64,000 nt of DNA from Oscheius dolichura (taxonomy: Eukaryota > Nematoda > Chromadorea > Rhabditida > Rhabditidae), in contig OW051492.1 of NCBI GenBank assembly GCA_932521035.1, positions 1,612,001-1,676,000 on the forward strand, written 5' to 3'. Position numbers and translations under genes: made by a program. The notes beneath the pieces are model-generated. The model made no database searches. It was not told where the DNA came from and saw only the letters and a program-made list of their open reading frames with translations. Of this stretch, positions 23,851-36,216 are shown piece after piece (within the stretch, counting starts at the first letter, position 1; each line of letters opens with the position of its first letter).

Positions 23851-24304
23851 ATAACTGGCTGATAAAATAACTTGGAACCTTCAATTACCCACTGGTCCTC
23901 CCCCGGAAACGATCCCTAGTGTAATTCATCTCACTTTCTGACGGACGAGTTAGTTTTCCCCACTTCTTCTTGTAAAGTAATTATAATTTCAAGTACATAA
24001 GTGGGATCACAACTTCTTGAAAGGAGAAACAGTAAACTACTGGAAGTATCTTGCTGCCATTGTTTGCTCAAGTATAGGAATATGTGGAACGCGTGCTCAA
24101 CTTTACTCTTCGCTGCAAACACTGCCGAAGGACGGTTGAACTACTCTATCCATGCCTAATCGCACGGCTTCTGATATTACTGTTTATATCAGTAGTGATA
24201 ATATTCTGGAAGAATAAACAAACGTTTTTGTGTAGTGTCTTGCAATAATTCTGGATTTCTGAAAAGGACAAGTTTTCTCGTATTATTTTGGGTACTACAG
24301 TGGA

Positions 24305-24452
24305 AGTATAGTCCATTTCCAACGGATATGTCACGGGATTTAAAGGTCTGTCGCGCCTCCGCTGTGGGACCAGCCTTCTTCCGACATGGTCTCGCAACGG
24401 AGATGCGCCGCGAAAGTTGAACTCGTGACATGTCCGTTGGAAACGGACTATA
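24305..24452. repeat. Inverted repeat around TCCGTTGGAAACGGAC
   Basis: The left arm (GTCCATTTCCAACGGATATG) pairs with the right arm (CATGTCCGTTGGAAACGGAC). The right half, including GCGCCGCGAAA and TTGAACTCGTGACAT, recurs at 21590-21640 inside an intron of the lectin gene. Confidence 0.8.
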
Positions 24453-24675
24453 GACTTTATTTACCCGGGTATAGTCTTGGTATAGTCTGTCAATAAAAAA
24501 AGACGACATTCAAGGTCTAACTGGCCGAGAACAAATTTTAGTAATGGAGCGAACTAACAGATAATTTTTGAGCGCACAGCTCGCCGGCCTGACCAAAAGC
24601 GCGCCACGACGTGATTTACGTAACTGGCGCGCTACAGTAATTAAAATTATTTCCCATAGTAAACTGTCTCATCTG

Positions 24676-24952
24676 GGTGCATCTAGTTCTCTTTAGTGGT
24701 ACATCCGATTTGATTTCTGTTTTCTGCAATCGATTCAGCACATAAGATTGTCTTTTAATAGAGCTTGCCACCTAGATCTGACAACTGTATGTAACAAAAA
24801 TATCGAAAATGCCACTAAATTTGATGCCATTTATGCATTTTTCATTGTTGGAAGTTCAAACATTCTATTAAAAGACAATTTGATGTGCTCTAACAATTGC
24901 AAAAAACAGAAATGAACTCGGATGTACAACTAAAGAGAACTAGATGCACCCA
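24676..24952. repeat. Fold-back element with ~88-bp arms
   Basis: TGGGTGCATCTAGTTCTCTT begins the left arm, and its reverse complement ends the right arm; homology runs inward through TTGTCTTTTAATAG. Arms are about 90% alike and separated by about 100 bp. This fits a non-autonomous fold-back element (MITE). No ORF inside. Confidence 0.9.
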
Positions 24953-25499
24953 GAATAGATGCAAAATTCCTTAACAAAATTTGAAATTTTCCTTTCGCGG
25001 GTGGTATTCTTTTTTCGTTAAAAATATTTTACTCAACATTGCTGACATTGGATTTGTCTAATTTTCATGGCAAACAACTAGTCACATCGTGAGCAACATT
25101 TTGATACCAAGAATGACCAGTAACGCTTCGGAAAACTCTTTTTTAATGGTAAAAGGGGATTTCCTGAACAAAATTCATGAATGCCACATTTCTCTCTATT
25201 TCTTTGGTATTCTGTGTTTTTCTCCTTTGCTATATAGTAATTCGTGGTCGATAAAACCAGAGAAACCATCGAAAACGCATGAAAATGCAGAACATTGATT
25301 TTGGCATTGGAGCGCTCCGACCTTTAAATTGGCGGTCGCGGCGAGCTGTGAGCGGCCAAGAAGAAAACAACGCCAGTAAGTTCGGCTCACGGCTAAATCG
25401 TTAGACCGTGAATGTCGTCTTTTTCTTGACAGACTATAGATGGGAAATTCTATCCTGGGGCGGTCAAGGCCGTTATATGGAGTTTGGCCCAGGGACTGT

Positions 25500-25705
25500 G
25501 GCTCCTTTTGTGCCAGCTCGTTGTTTACAGCCGTTGCCAAACGAATCCTTTTTTTGCCATCTGCTGCTTTGTAACACACCTCCGCCCTTCCCATCCCCAT
25601 TTCCTCCATCGATTTACTAAATACTTCTCTTCTTTCAGGACTGGCATATTTCCTGTTCTTATTCATTTTAACCATGGCTACTGCTTGGGGAAGCGGCTAA
25701 CCAGC
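25500..25705 (+). repeat. 'A' module, copy 3 (near-identical to copy 4)
   Basis: From AGCTCGTTGTTTACAGCC through the TTCTTTCAG acceptor, the leader GACTGGCATATTTCCTG, the ATG and a seven-codon frame ending GGAAGCGGCTAA, this copy matches copy 4 almost base for base over about 200 bp. Recent duplication or gene conversion is likely. Confidence 0.9.
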
Positions 25706-25838
25706 TAGAAAAATGGCCTGAAACTTTCAAAAGTTCCCCGTACAGGTTGGTTTTCTGTTTCTTCTTTACAGAGTTTTATTCGCGGTGTTCGAAAAGCTCT
25801 CTTTATCTTGTATTCTATTCTGGTCGATCTGTGCGCCT

Positions 25839-25913
25839 GCACCCGTACAATCTCGGCAGCAATAGCCGCGCAGCTCTATAAAGAAGGTTTTGCTGCCGAG
25901 ATTCTACGGGTGC
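25839..25913. repeat. Palindromic element, 'CTGCCGAG' family
   Basis: Arms GCACCCGTACAATCTCGG and CCGAGATTCTACGGGTGC, about 30-bp loop containing a smaller GCCGCGC block. Confidence 0.85.
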
Positions 25914-26484
25914 AGCGTGCGCGTACCCCCAGGGAATGGACTGAATATGGGCTACAAATAACTGTTTTTCTAGAAAACAAGACTTCTTTCAGCGTATGAA
26001 CATCAAATGATAATTATTATTCAGCAGATACGTCATATTACAAGGCTGACATATCACAGATTTGGTAAGGACAAAACTGAACTTTTTTTTGAAAACAATA
26101 TTATAGACAAACAGCGATTGGACCTACACTCATGCTTGCTATTTCCAGGTGGAGAAATATTTATAAAATGAACTAGAGGGCGAGAAATTGTTTGGTAAGC
26201 TAAAGAATAGCTACCATTCACCTATTTTATTATTCATTTAGAAGTGGGAAAAGCTATATCAGGAACCGCACGAAGATGGAGTTGACAGAACTTTCCCGAA
26301 AATCGAAACGATCTTCCCGTTTTTACTCCCAAATCAATGTGCCGATAAGATGTACTTCCAGCTCCGTTGATAATGCCTTTGAATGTTATTTTATTGGACA
26401 AATTTTAGTAGCGGGCCTGCTGTAATAAATGTGAAATTCTGAAGAGAGCTGATCTTTTTGCGGTTTCAGTGACCCGCTTCCCCA

Positions 26485-26582
26485 CACCCGTATAGTCTCG
26501 GCAGGAGGAGCGCCTTTATTCAAAACTGTTGCAATAACTGTGGCGCCTTTATATCTTTGTCTTGCCGAGACTTTACGGGTGC
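26485..26582. repeat. Palindromic element, 'CTGCCGAG' family
   Basis: Arms CACCCGTATAGTCTCGGCAG and CTTGCCGAGACTTTACGGGTG. The loop (AAAACTGTTGCAATAACTG, then GCGCCTTTATATCTTTGT) is shared with the copy at 58766, so these two form a subfamily. Confidence 0.85.
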
Positions 26583-27579
26583 GGAGGAATCGGACCATCA
26601 ATTACACAGCTCGCCGCGGCTGAAGAACGCCCTCCGCCACCGTCATCGCTCCGGGACAAGCGCAATTTTTGTTCTACAGCCCGAACAACTTTGTAGACGT
26701 TTAGTAGAGAGAACTGCACATTTATATAATTTTCTGTAAATTGCATTCGAAAGATCATATTTTTTTCACTCGGAAGTAATTTTTTGGGTCCATACAAATG
26801 TATCACAAAAAAGATATACATTATTTTCTGTTTTTCTATATCAAAAGCTGAACAGATTTTTCCGAAAAAATTACTTCCGGATCAGCATTTTTTTCTGCAT
26901 CGAACAAGACCAAGAACTCCAACTATGTATGTCTGGATCAAGCTACTAAACGTCTACAACGATGGTTACCGTAATCCGTAGAACAAAAACGCCGTTTATC
27001 CGCTGTTTACACTCGTTTTCATCCAACGTCGATTTTTTGAGAAATCGGTCAAAATCTTTGAAAATTTCTTTCTCAAATCTGCGACATCCGATATTTTTCA
27101 TTTTTGCTGCAATCAATTAGTCTCGTTATGGGGAGCATTTTAAGTTATCAATGGAAGAATATCGTGAGTAAAAGCTATTTTTGGGTCATTTCGGAACAAA
27201 ATTCACTGATTTTTCATTACGCTTCAAATCTGCATTATTTTATGTTTTTCTCTCTTGCCTTATAGTAATTTGGGGTCGATAAGACCGAATAAAACATCGA
27301 AAACACATGAAAATGTGTAGAAACGCATATATGAAAAACTGTCATGTGGTCGCTGCAGGACCATTTTAGCCATTTTAGACCTTTGAGGTGGCGACCTCGG
27401 CGAGCTGTGATTACCGAGCGGTAATATTTTTGGGGTACTGTAGACGAAGGAGATGCCATTAATCCTCACCCGTACCGTCTCGGTAGACAGACAATTCATC
27501 CGCTCGCCCTGGAATAGTCAAGTTTGCTGACAGTCGTTTCTTTGGGATCTTTGCATCAAATCTTATCTTCTTTTGAACA

Positions 27580-27785
27580 GTACAGCTCGTTGTTTACAGC
27601 CGTTGCCAAACGAATCCTTTTTTTGCCATCTGCTGCTTTGTAACACACCTCCGCCCTTCCCATCCCCATTTCCTCCATCGATTTACTAAATACTTCTCTT
27701 CTTTCAGGACTGGCATATTTCCTGTTCTTATTCATTTTAACCATGGCTACTGCTTGGGGAAGCGGCTAACCAGCTAGAAAAATGA
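27580..27785 (+). repeat. 'A' module, copy 4 (near-identical to copy 3)
   Basis: Same acceptor, leader, ATG and GGGGAAGCGGCTAA as copy 3, with one substitution noticed in about 200 bp. The flanking sequences at 25.2 and 27.25 kb (TAGTAATT...GGTCGATAA, CGAAAACACATGAAAATG) are also related but more diverged, so the duplicated unit is larger than the module. Confidence 0.9.
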
Positions 27786-28208
27786 CCTGAAACTTTTAAT
27801 GATCCATGAATTTCTTGGGAATTCTGAGGATTTGGAGTATGACTGTATACTGCATCTTCCACTCCGTCAGTTTTCTACCCCTTCCTTATTAAAATAAGTT
27901 AATTTTCCAGAAGCAGGAAAAGTTTTGATAATTCGTAATGCTCTAGACTACCATTCTATCCCCATAGTCAAATATGAGTATCTACTATTCGGAAGAGGGA
28001 GGGGATTATTATTCGTCATCACCGATATAACCCTATTAATAGTAGAAGTAATGACAAATTTTGAAGGAGATTTTGGACGTTTCAATTAATTTAAACGGCA
28101 TGATGTTAGTCTTCAAAGTTCTGCTAGACAAAGACATTTTAGGAGGTTGTACGGCAGACACATACACCGCACCATTTACACTGTTTCTCTCCGTTTTAAT
28201 TAAACCTT

Positions 28209-28572
28209 TTTATCGCCCGCTCTAAATGAGCAGGCTTTCCAAAAATTATCCTCAAACCACTGAATACAATCCAGGGTCTGGTTAGGTAACTACCTCAAAG
28301 GTTTAGTTCGTTTGCGAACCACACATCGCTGAAACGCGACCTCGGCGCGCCATAGCCGCGAGCTGCCGAGACTTTACGGGTGCAGCCGCCACAGCTTTCT
28401 TGACCGCTTTTCTATTGTTTGCCTGATTTTTGATGAAAATTAATGGTTTTCACATCATTTTTTGCTATTTTTAAGGAATAAAAACATTCTTTTATAAGAA
28501 AAACACGCTGCCTATATAAAAAAAACTAAAAAATAAAGCACAAATAGCTGCAAACCTTGTGAATCTCTTCGT
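28209..28572 (+). repeat. Segmental duplicate of Sp-gene intron plus exon end
   Basis: This 364-bp block is about 98% identical to 30126-30490. Its right end, CTTGTGAATCTCTTCGT, is the reverse complement of the last 17 bases of an Sp zinc-finger exon, and the adjoining GCAAAC is the intron donor. The block also carries a single CTGCCGAG arm and a GCCCGCTC...GAGCAGGC hairpin at its left end. Confidence 0.9.
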
Positions 28573-28801
28573 TGAAACGTTTCCTTTTCAGCTAAACTTC
28601 TTCAATGAGACGAAATGGAAACTAGGCTCCAGCCGAATATTGAAGATGCCATATTTGGATCACGGAGCACTGAAAATTTGAATTGCGCCATCCATCGATG
28701 CACCTACATCCTGGGTAAGTAGACAGTGTAGATGATAGTACAAGCAGGATTACAGACTGGCTACCTATTAGCGAGTAGCTTCTAAAAGAAGAAAGAAAAA
28801 A

Positions 28802-28823
28802 GGTGTAATTACCCAAGTTTGAG
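28802..28823 (+). ncRNA. SL1-like spliced-leader sequence (probably a pseudogene)
   Basis: The 22 bases GGTGTAATTACC + CAAGTTTGAG match the nematode SL1 leader at 21 positions (T to G at position 4). In SL1 RNA genes the leader is followed by a GT splice donor; here it is AT (ATAACCATCG), and no Sm-site-like AATTTTTGG was seen within about 100 bp. It is therefore either a mutated SL1 RNA gene or the 5' end of a retroposed trans-spliced RNA. Such a match cannot arise by chance in 64 kb. Confidence 0.7.
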
Positions 28824-29048
28824 ATAACCATCGATTACCGCGGGGCCAGGGTCCTTATTATCTGGGAGCCTGGAGAGCGAGCAGAACTCGACTTGGAGAA
28901 CCGATCACGAACCGCCAACACAACCCCGACATCAGTGGCATACATTGTGTAGATTTGTAGATTCGCAAGGAGTCTATTTATTATCCAAAAAATTTGAGCC
29001 TTTTCCCAGCTTCCCTCTTCTCTTCCTTTTCAGACGATCCGTGCGCCT

Positions 29049-29135
29049 GCACCCGTAAAATCTCGGCAGTTGATTCCCCTGTATTTAGGGCGCGGCGCCT
29101 TCCTAGCCGCGCTGCTGCCGAGATTCTACAGGTGC
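29049..29135. repeat. Palindromic element, 'CTGCCGAG' family
   Basis: Arms GCACCCGTAAAATCTCGG and CCGAGATTCTACAGGTGC flank a GC-rich loop (GCGCGGCGCC). Outer flanks GTGCGCCT and GGGCGCGC are also partly complementary. Confidence 0.85.
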
Positions 29136-29870
29136 GGGCGCGCGTTATCTTCAGCTTTGAAATCGTCTCCTTCTATAGTTCTCCTTGTAAAAAGTCTGTT
29201 TATTTCGACAGGACTAGTAAAAAAAATGTAAAATACTTCACAAAAAGGGTGAAAACAGGGAGGTACGGTAATTAAATGCACAAGAGAGCAATGTCTCAAA
29301 GAAAACGTATAAGGACGGAGGGGGAGAGAGAACACAATGTGATGATATGAACTAGGCACAATTTGGCAAATTGGGGAGTGTGTATTTTATGAGGAGGAGG
29401 GGGAAACAAAACCATAAAACGGGAGAGAGCACCTACGATTTTTGTTTTATTATTTTTTTTTTTTGTAAAATTTAAAAAATATTAGAAATTTAATTGAAAA
29501 AAGTGAGCAAGGAAAGCGGCAACTTGAACTCGGGATTTTTTGGAGTGAAAATTTGTTTTAAAAATTTCGAAAATTTCAGTTTTTAAAATGACGAAGATGA
29601 GGATTTTTAGGCAACAAATATACACACAAGACTAGGAAATTTTAAAATTTCAGGAAAAAAAACGTATTTTTCTAGTAGAAAACATTGAAATTGAGTGAAA
29701 TATATGCACAGGACTTCCTGGATTGTTTTGTACCCACAAAATATCAGAAAATATCAAAAGGCGTGACCAAATCTACTGTTTTTTGGCGGCTGAGGGGTAA
29801 CTGACCAGTTATTACTCGATTTTTGGCAATTATAAATGCTATTTCTAGGAATATATCGGGGGAAGAGAAG

Positions 29871-31740
<1,870 letters not shown>

Positions 31741-32745
31741 CCTGTAAAAATCCACTCTTGTAGAGGGGCTGATAGTTGTAGAAGAGGAAATTGGAAGAAG
31801 GAAAGCGAAAAAAACATGGAAGAATCCCGTTATCGCTCGCTTTTCGTTTTCTTGTTCGATTTCACTTTATCTTTTCAATTTTTGGTGTTTTTTACTTTAT
31901 AAAAAAATATAAAATACACTGTTCTCTCAATATATAGATCAGTTGTTTCATTTGCCCATGCTTCTCTATTTATGCATACAATTCTCTTGTAAAAGCGTTG
32001 ATAACATTTTTTTCTCCTATAATACGCCTAAAAAAGGTGAAGAAAATAATAACAGTAAATTTCAATAAGGTTATTTTACGGTCGACCCCCCTGTTTCAAG
32101 TTTTCCCTTTCAATCGTCTAGAGAATAACAATCTCCGCCGATCAGACAAACGTGATCAACGGATGAGCGGTCTTGAAGATGGTCTGTACTTTCTCTCTCA
32201 AATGAAAATGTTATTTTTTACTTCAAAAATCCTGTATGAACTGTACCAAATGTATTGACTCACATCCTAACTGTTTTTCAATATTGTAAACAGTGGGTAT
32301 TATTGATTAATTTCATCGGAGATCTTGAAACTTCTTTACGTCGCAAATAGGCAAGTGAAAACCAGAAACCAGGAGATCCGGTTTGCAAAAAACATGGTTT
32401 GATTTTTTCATGATAGAATCCTTTCGGGGCACTAAAACTGTTTGTCGCCCTTATTTCTCTTCTAGGGATTTTCTATCGGGAAAATACAACTTCTCAATCC
32501 AAATATCACTATTTTTGCATCAATTTGACTATAAATTTCATACCCTGGAAAACGTCACAACGGAACCCAGGAAAAATTAAGTAGGAGGAGCTTGAGATAG
32601 GATGGGAGGAGCTGGTGAGGGGTGGGGCTAATAGATGCGCCGCCCGCACGACGTCTCGACCCGCCCCGCGTGTCTCTGCGCTCTCCTCTGTTGTTAGTCT
32701 ATTTCGCTGGTCTTTTGCCGACCGCCTCCTCTCGAACCGCGCCCC
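31741..32745. other. Intergenic region upstream of Sp gene
   Basis: About 1 kb of A/T-rich sequence without a supported gene. It includes the Sp 5' flank. The last 150 bp becomes markedly GC-rich (CCGCCCGCACGACGTC at about 32640). Confidence 0.4.
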
Positions 32746-33019
32746 ATGACGGCTCTCCTCGTAAGTATGCTATTTCGCTGGGTTCGGGGCGATCTGCTCC
32801 ATCTTGCAAAGGCATGAACGTTACGCTGTGGTGTCTGTACTCTAGGGAAAGCCTATGCTGTCTTTTAGGGTCGGGAGACAATTGTTTACTTTTCTTAGGT
32901 ACCATTCAATTTCACACACCTCTGCTGGAGACTTTTCAGAGAGGAAAAGGTAACCCATTGATCCAGTCATTTGCTTCAAGTGGTGGAAAGCGAAGGAATT
33001 TAAAAGAAAGCAAGCTTGA
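32746..33019 (+). CDS. Possible micro-gene (34 aa) in three exons
   Basis: An ATG with a canonical donor (CTCCTC|gtaagt) at 32746-32760 can join exon 32899-32949 (after TTTCTTAG) and exon 32981-33019, ending at TGA just before AATAAATA. All three exons are multiples of three. The peptide (MTALLVPFNF...REEKWWKAKEFKRKQA) is short, aromatic and basic. Alternative acceptors at 32843 and 32869 give other frames. The promoter-like GC block and poly(A)-like signal suggest a real transcript; the peptide itself is speculative. Confidence 0.3.
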
Positions 33020-33153
33020 GTACAGCATTTTCCCCATAAATAAATACGTTTTTATTCTGAAAATTTAACAAGCAATACAAACAATAAAGAGAAAACAATA
33101 GGAACACATGCACCCAAAATCTGATTGGTAAAAAATGGCTATAGATGGAATTC

Positions 33154-34989
33154 CTACTTCTTCTTTCCGGCTGTAAGTCCAGCTCCTGCATTGAACTTGA
33201 AGAGAATGATATCTCCATCTTCAACAACGTAAGTTTTACCCTGTTGCCGATATTTTCCGCCTGCTTTTACCTGAAGAGATTCTATTTTTTCGGTTATTTC
33301 TGTCAGTTTTGCTTTGCCTGATGGTACTCGAAAAATCGATCAATTGGGGCATTAATACGCAAAAAAAACCGGTGCTATCAGGCGAACCCAGTATCAATCG
33401 TTTTTGCGCTTGACCAGCCTCAATTTTAAACTTCCGAAAGAAATGAAGATTGGATTTATCCTGAATTTATGGGGCGGTCACAACCCCGCCCATTGCTTGG
33501 TGCCTCCCCAATGTGGGCGGCACATTGTCCCTAACGAGACAGTATTGCCGCTGGGTTTTATAAAATAAAATATAGAATGCACTCACCTTGGCTTCGTCTC
33601 CTAGTTCCATCAGATCGGCTACCTTCATAACTTCAGCCATAATAAATCCTTTCTCAAAATCTGTATGAATTCTTCCAGCGGCCTTTGGAGCTACTGTTCC
33701 TTTCTGAATCGGCAATTATTTAAACAACAGAATAAGAAATCACCTGGATTGTCCAAGCCTTCACTTCATCTTTTCCGGCGGTGAAAAAGTACTCTAATTG
33801 TAGAGCCTTATATCCAGTGTGGACAATCTAAAAAATGTATAAAGAAAAAAACGTACGAACAAACCTTATCCAAATTTGAAGAGATTCCCTGCTCTTTTAG
33901 ATAAGCAGCTCTCTCATCTTCAGGCATATCGATGAGCTTGTTCTCGAAAGCACCAGAAAATGGGATCAAAACGGCTCCGGGATCTTTCTCATCGATCCAA
34001 GCCTTGATCTTTGGAAGCCATTTATTTTTCTACAATAATTGATCAAATTTATACTGCAAAAAAATATTACCTTGCGAATGTAATCATTTTCAGAGAGATT
34101 GACCAGATAGACAATAGGTTTAGCAGTCAGGAAAAGGTTCCTATTCAAGACTTCAATTTCCTTCTCATTCCATTGTTCCAAGCGAATTGGCTTCTTTTGT
34201 TCCAAAAGCCCTTTCACGCGGGTTAAGCAGTCAAATTCAATCTGGAATAAAATTTAAATTGAACACTGTAATAAGTAAATTTTGACCTTTTTAGTCTTAT
34301 CACCAGCTCTAACAAAAAGCGTTTCGGCTTTCTTCAGAGGTCCATCGATAAACTGCAGATCCTTAGCAAAGAGCTCGTCACTGATAATTTCCAAGTCACG
34401 AATAGGATTAACATCGCCTAAACATCATATAACCACAGCATACATTACAATAAATTACCTTCAACGTGAGTGACATCGTCATCGTCAAATGCTCTACAAA
34501 GATGGAAAAGTGCATCACAAGCAGAGACATGCGAAAGGAAAGCATTACCTAACCCCTGTCCTTCGGATGCTCCTAAAATATATTAGGTATTGATTGACGG
34601 CAACAAAACCAACCTTTGACGAGACCTGCAATATCTGTAACATTCAGAAAAGCGGGAACTTTGCTGGCTGGTTTATAATGCTCACATAGCCAATCAAAGC
34701 GAGAATCCGACACAGCGACCCGAAATAAATACTATTAGAAACAATAAGAAATAATTACCCTGCTCTCATTCGGATCAATAGTACAGAATGGGAAATTTTC
34801 TGCCTGAGCCTCAGATTTGGTTAGAACGTTGAAGAAGGTACTTTTACCTACGTTCGGCAAACCCAGAATGCCGACCTAAATAAACAGCAAAACGTACACA
34901 GTACTTTCAGCTATCCAAACCTTCAAGTTCGTGCCGAGCCGTCCCAATAAAGGAATACGCTCTTCCCCGACCTTCTTCTTGGGAGGCAT
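33154..34989 (-). CDS. OLA1: Obg-like ATPase 1 (OLA1/YchF family)
   Basis: A multi-exon gene whose exons read continuously from [19 protein letters not shown] to [12 protein letters not shown]. The P-loop is GLPNVGKST and the G4-type motif YLVNLSEND reflects the altered specificity that makes YchF proteins ATPases rather than GTPases. [20 protein letters not shown] is the switch II region. A helical insertion and the C-terminal TGS domain ([19 protein letters not shown]) complete the fold. Roughly 395 residues, as in the family. It acts in the cytosol in translation and stress control. SNRPB ends 200 bp upstream on the same strand, so both may share an operon. The intron at about 33271-33585 is enlarged. 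Confidence 0.94.
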
Positions 34990-35189
34990 ATCCAATTGTA
35001 ACCTTATTTATAAGCTACGTAAAATTGTAACAAAGACTTCTGGTAGAGAGCCATATTTCAATCACAACGATAAAAACTTCATCAAGTTTATAGTAAAATA
35101 CAGACATAACAAAATGGTCATTTCCATCAAATATTACTGGAATTCTCAAAAAATGTAGTGAAACAATGAAATGGAGATCAGGAGAGCAT

Positions 35190-35755
35190 TTAGAAGGGAC
35201 GAGGTGGCATTCCAGCTCCAGGGAAAGGTGGGGGAACCATGCCAGCCATTCCAGGTCCACCAACTCCACCAACCGCACCAGCTAATCCGCGGGGAACTTG
35301 AGGCATACCAGCAGGTGGCATAACAGGCATTCCTCTTCCGGCAGGCTTTGCGACTCCAGGTCCAGTCATACCTCCAGCTTTAGGAATACGAATGCCTTCT
35401 TCGTCCTGAAAAACAAAGAAATATTTGAAATGAACATTGCACTTACTCTGGGAGGCGGGCCATCAACAGTCATGGAAACAATGTGCTCTCCACGCAGCAA
35501 AACCAATCCAAGAGTTCTCTTCTCTTCGCCCTCATTGGGTTTCTTTCCAGGCTTTGGCTTGATTTGTCTGAATTCTTCGCAATCGGCGAGAAGAATATTC
35601 ATGTGCTTATCAAAGGCTAAAAAACGGCAATTATATTGATTCGAAAGTCAAATAAAACCTTTGAAATATCCGACAAAAGTTCTGGCGTCTTGTAGAATTA
35701 CCTTCATCCTGTAATTCAGGTGAGCCATCATTTTATTATTCTTGCTGATTGTCAT
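35190..35755 (-). CDS. SNRPB: Spliceosomal Sm protein B/B' (SNRPB)
   Basis: Three exons (35659-35755, 35447-35616, 35190-35405) encode 160 residues. Sm1 motif: [20 protein letters not shown] and [19 protein letters not shown]. Sm2 motif: [20 protein letters not shown]. The C-terminus is Pro/Gly/Met-rich ([20 protein letters not shown]), as in SmB, ending PPRPF, but much shorter than the human tail. SmB is part of the seven-membered ring on U1, U2, U4 and U5 snRNAs. It heads the likely SNRPB-OLA1 operon. Confidence 0.95.
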
Positions 35756-36216
35756 CTTGGCTGATTTATTCCGACTTCAGAGAGATCTGCAAGAGAAATT
35801 TATAAATCGAATATTTTGCATGAAATGTATAAAGATAGCGTCGCTTCTACTAATAGTAAATATTAAGAGCAATTTGTACATATAACAAGTGAATTTCTAA
35901 CAGTGAAACAGCAAGCAAATGAACAGAAAACAGACAAAAACTGAGCCTTTGTGATTCAAAAAGCCGAGTCGAATTTTGGAGTTTTCGAAAACGGTGCGGG
36001 ACCCGAGCAGTCCTTTAATAAAATTGCCGATTTTCTCGCTTCTCTCTTGGTTCTGTTTGTACGCTTTTTGTTAGTTTTTGCTTGTTTTTTGTATGTTACT
36101 TTTGCAGATAATATTTCTAAAAGATAAATTGCAATAGGTGGATACGGAAAAACGGAATAGTCAAGAGGAAAACGAGGGAAATAAGACAAGAAACAGAAGA
36201 AACACCATAAAGAACT
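35756..36216. other. Intergenic region, SNRPB 5' flank
   Basis: 461 bp, A/T-rich, no supported gene. Contains the likely 3'UTR of the intronless gene and the SNRPB promoter or trans-splice region. Confidence 0.4.

Larger units (their letters stand above)
22298..29870. other. Gene-free, repeat-rich interval
   Basis: No exon chain could be supported over about 7.6 kb. It contains four 'A' modules (22785, 23665, 25500, 27580), inverted repeats at 24305, 24676, 25839, 26485 and 29049, a segmental duplicate of the Sp gene (28209) and an SL1-like sequence (28802). A minus-strand frame at 23242-23454 looks weakly coding but is isolated. 29380-29800 is very A/T-rich and lies in the Sp gene's 3' flank. 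Confidence 0.7.

Noticed and set aside
25196-25675. Minus-strand 159-codon ORF shared in part with 27556-27744
   Set aside because: The shared part is the A repeat read backwards; no acceptor or promoter on that strand, and older copies have it broken.
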